NCBI GenBank assembly: GCA_015487895.1
Contig: WFOW01000037.1
Span: 1 to 5,792, forward strand
DNA from: Gammaproteobacteria bacterium
GTDB lineage: Bacteria; Pseudomonadota; Gammaproteobacteria; S144-34
Reading direction: 5' to 3'
Length of the DNA: 5,792 nucleotides
The notes under the pieces are model-generated. The model did no database searches, was not told the origin of the DNA, and worked only from the letters and a program-made list of their open reading frames with translations. Position 1 is the stretch's first letter, and every line of letters begins with the position of its first letter. Shown here in pieces: positions 5,207-5,792 of this stretch. The translations under genes were made by a program, and so were the position numbers.

Positions 5207-5792
5207 ATGAGAAGGAACCGCATCGCCCGTGCGGCGGCCGCGGCGGCGGCCGGCCTGTGGCTCGCCGCGGCGCCGCCGGCCGCGGCGGCCGCCGAGGCGC
5301 CGAAGGAGGCCGCGGCGCGCCCGCCGGGGCTGCCGGAGGCGGCGCGCGTCGCGCGCGCGCTCTTCACCACCCGCGTCGAGCGCCGCGAGCCCGTGGACGA
5401 GGTCCTCGTCCTCGACACGCGCGACCGCCAGGTGCTGTTCTTCACGGACCTGCGCGGGCTCCAGGGGCGCACCGTGGTGCACCGCTGGCGCCACGAAGGG
5501 CGCACGGTGGCCGAGGTGCCGTTCGCGGTAGGCGGGCCGCGCTGGCGCGTCTACTCGCGCAAGCGCCTCGATCCGGCCTCGGTGGGCCGCTGGACCGTGG
5601 TGGTGGTGGACCGCGAGACGGGGTGGCCGCTCGCCGCCGCGGCCTTCGAGTACCGCGAGCAGGCCGCCGACGCAAGCTCGCGCGTGGTGCTGCCGCTCGC
5701 GCGCCCCGGGGACGCGGCGCCTCAGCCGGCGGCGCCTGCCGCGGGCGAAGCCTCCGAAGCCTCGCCGGTGCCCTCGGGACCCGTGTCCGCCC
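5207..5792 (+). CDS. Exported DUF2914-domain protein, 3' end beyond the window
   Basis: The frame runs without a stop from the ATG to the window edge, giving 195 residues of an incomplete product. The N terminus is a plausible Sec signal peptide: basic RRNR at 2-5, an Ala-rich hydrophobic core with Leu-Trp-Leu at 17-19, and Ala-Ala-Ala before Glu30, with cleavage probably near residue 29. Mature residues about 47-149 match the DUF2914 pattern as I recall it: ARALFTTRVERREPVDEV, FFTDLRGLQGRTVVHRW, VGGPRWRVYSRKRL, then GRWTVVVVD and a closing FEYRE. This small, mostly beta domain has no assigned biochemical role that I know of. From about residue 165 the chain turns rich in Pro, Ala, Ser and Glu, as in a flexible tail or linker, so another domain may follow. 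A periplasmic or envelope location is inferred from the signal peptide. Confidence 0.85.
   Translation, partial: MRRNRIARAAAAAAAGLWLAAAPPAAAAAEAPKEAAARPPGLPEAARVARALFTTRVERREPVDEVLVLDTRDRQVLFFTDLRGLQGRTVVHRWRHEGRTVAEVPFAVGGPRWRVYSRKRLDPASVGRWTVVVVDRETGWPLAAAAFEYREQAADASSRVVLPLARPGDAAPQPAAPAAGEASEASPVPSGPVSA
5714..5764 (+). repeat. Short in-frame repeats in the Pro/Ala-rich tail
   Basis: GCGGCGCCT occurs at 5714-5722 and again at 5729-5737, 15 bases apart. GAAGCCTCC at 5747-5755 is followed directly by GAAGCCTCG at 5756-5764. All spacings are multiples of three and encode AAPQPAAP-like and EASEAS segments of the DUF2914 protein. They are consistent with slippage-driven growth of a disordered linker. 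Confidence 0.5.

Noticed and set aside
5231..5293. GC-triplet runs near 5231-5293 as a possible repeat element or structured RNA
   Set aside because: They are alanine and proline codons of the signal peptide and its cleavage region, explained by coding composition.
5186..5494. A minus-strand frame opposite the DUF2914 gene
   Set aside because: The plus-strand frame has a perfect ribosome site, a signal peptide and a recognisable domain; the minus-strand product is Arg/Gly-rich with no motif.
3478..5505. A 675-codon open frame on the minus strand across the reductase and methyltransferase genes
   Set aside because: It is antisense to the pteridine reductase and out of frame in the methyltransferase, both of which have full family motifs. 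Its composition is repetitive Arg/Ala-rich, typical of a shadow frame.

Overview
The window is a very GC-rich, densely coding chromosomal segment. Third codon positions are almost all G or C, and gaps between genes run from 7 to 94 bases. The CCA-adding enzyme is of the multifunctional HD-domain type found in enteric and related bacteria, and it stands beside uppP as in E. coli. Together with a bacterial pteridine reductase and a DUF2914 protein, this points to a gammaproteobacterium, possibly of the Chromatiales/Ectothiorhodospiraceae kind. The lineage is an inference from gene content and composition. I see no insertion sequence, phage gene, CRISPR array, rRNA or tRNA.

Layout: (1) 1-1139, plus strand: the 3' nine-tenths of cca, with its 5' end outside the window. 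(2) 1148-1939, minus: uppP, convergent with cca across 8 bases. (3) 2003-3064, minus: a response regulator fused to a class III adenylate/guanylate cyclase domain. (4) 3072-4271, minus: a MidA/NDUFAF7-type SAM-dependent methyltransferase. (5) 4342-5112, plus: a PTR1/FolM-like pteridine reductase, divergent from the methyltransferase across 70 bases. (6) 5207 to the window edge, plus: the start of an exported DUF2914 protein with no stop codon inside the window.

The three minus-strand genes are transcribed in the order methyltransferase, cyclase, uppP and look like one operon. Their gaps are 7 and 63 bases, and the second gap holds a GC-rich inverted repeat just ahead of the uppP ribosome binding site. 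The pteridine reductase is read divergently and probably has its own promoter in the 70-base gap.

Most genes here are housekeeping: tRNA 3'-end maturation, undecaprenyl phosphate recycling for cell-wall synthesis, pterin/folate reduction, and probable protein arginine methylation. The least expected piece is the REC-cyclase protein, an orphan two-component output with apparently complete phosphoacceptor and cyclase active sites, placed between a methyltransferase and a cell-wall lipid phosphatase. I found no convincing evidence of a wholly new system; the regulatory fusion, its linkage, and the unfinished DUF2914 protein deserve a second look.
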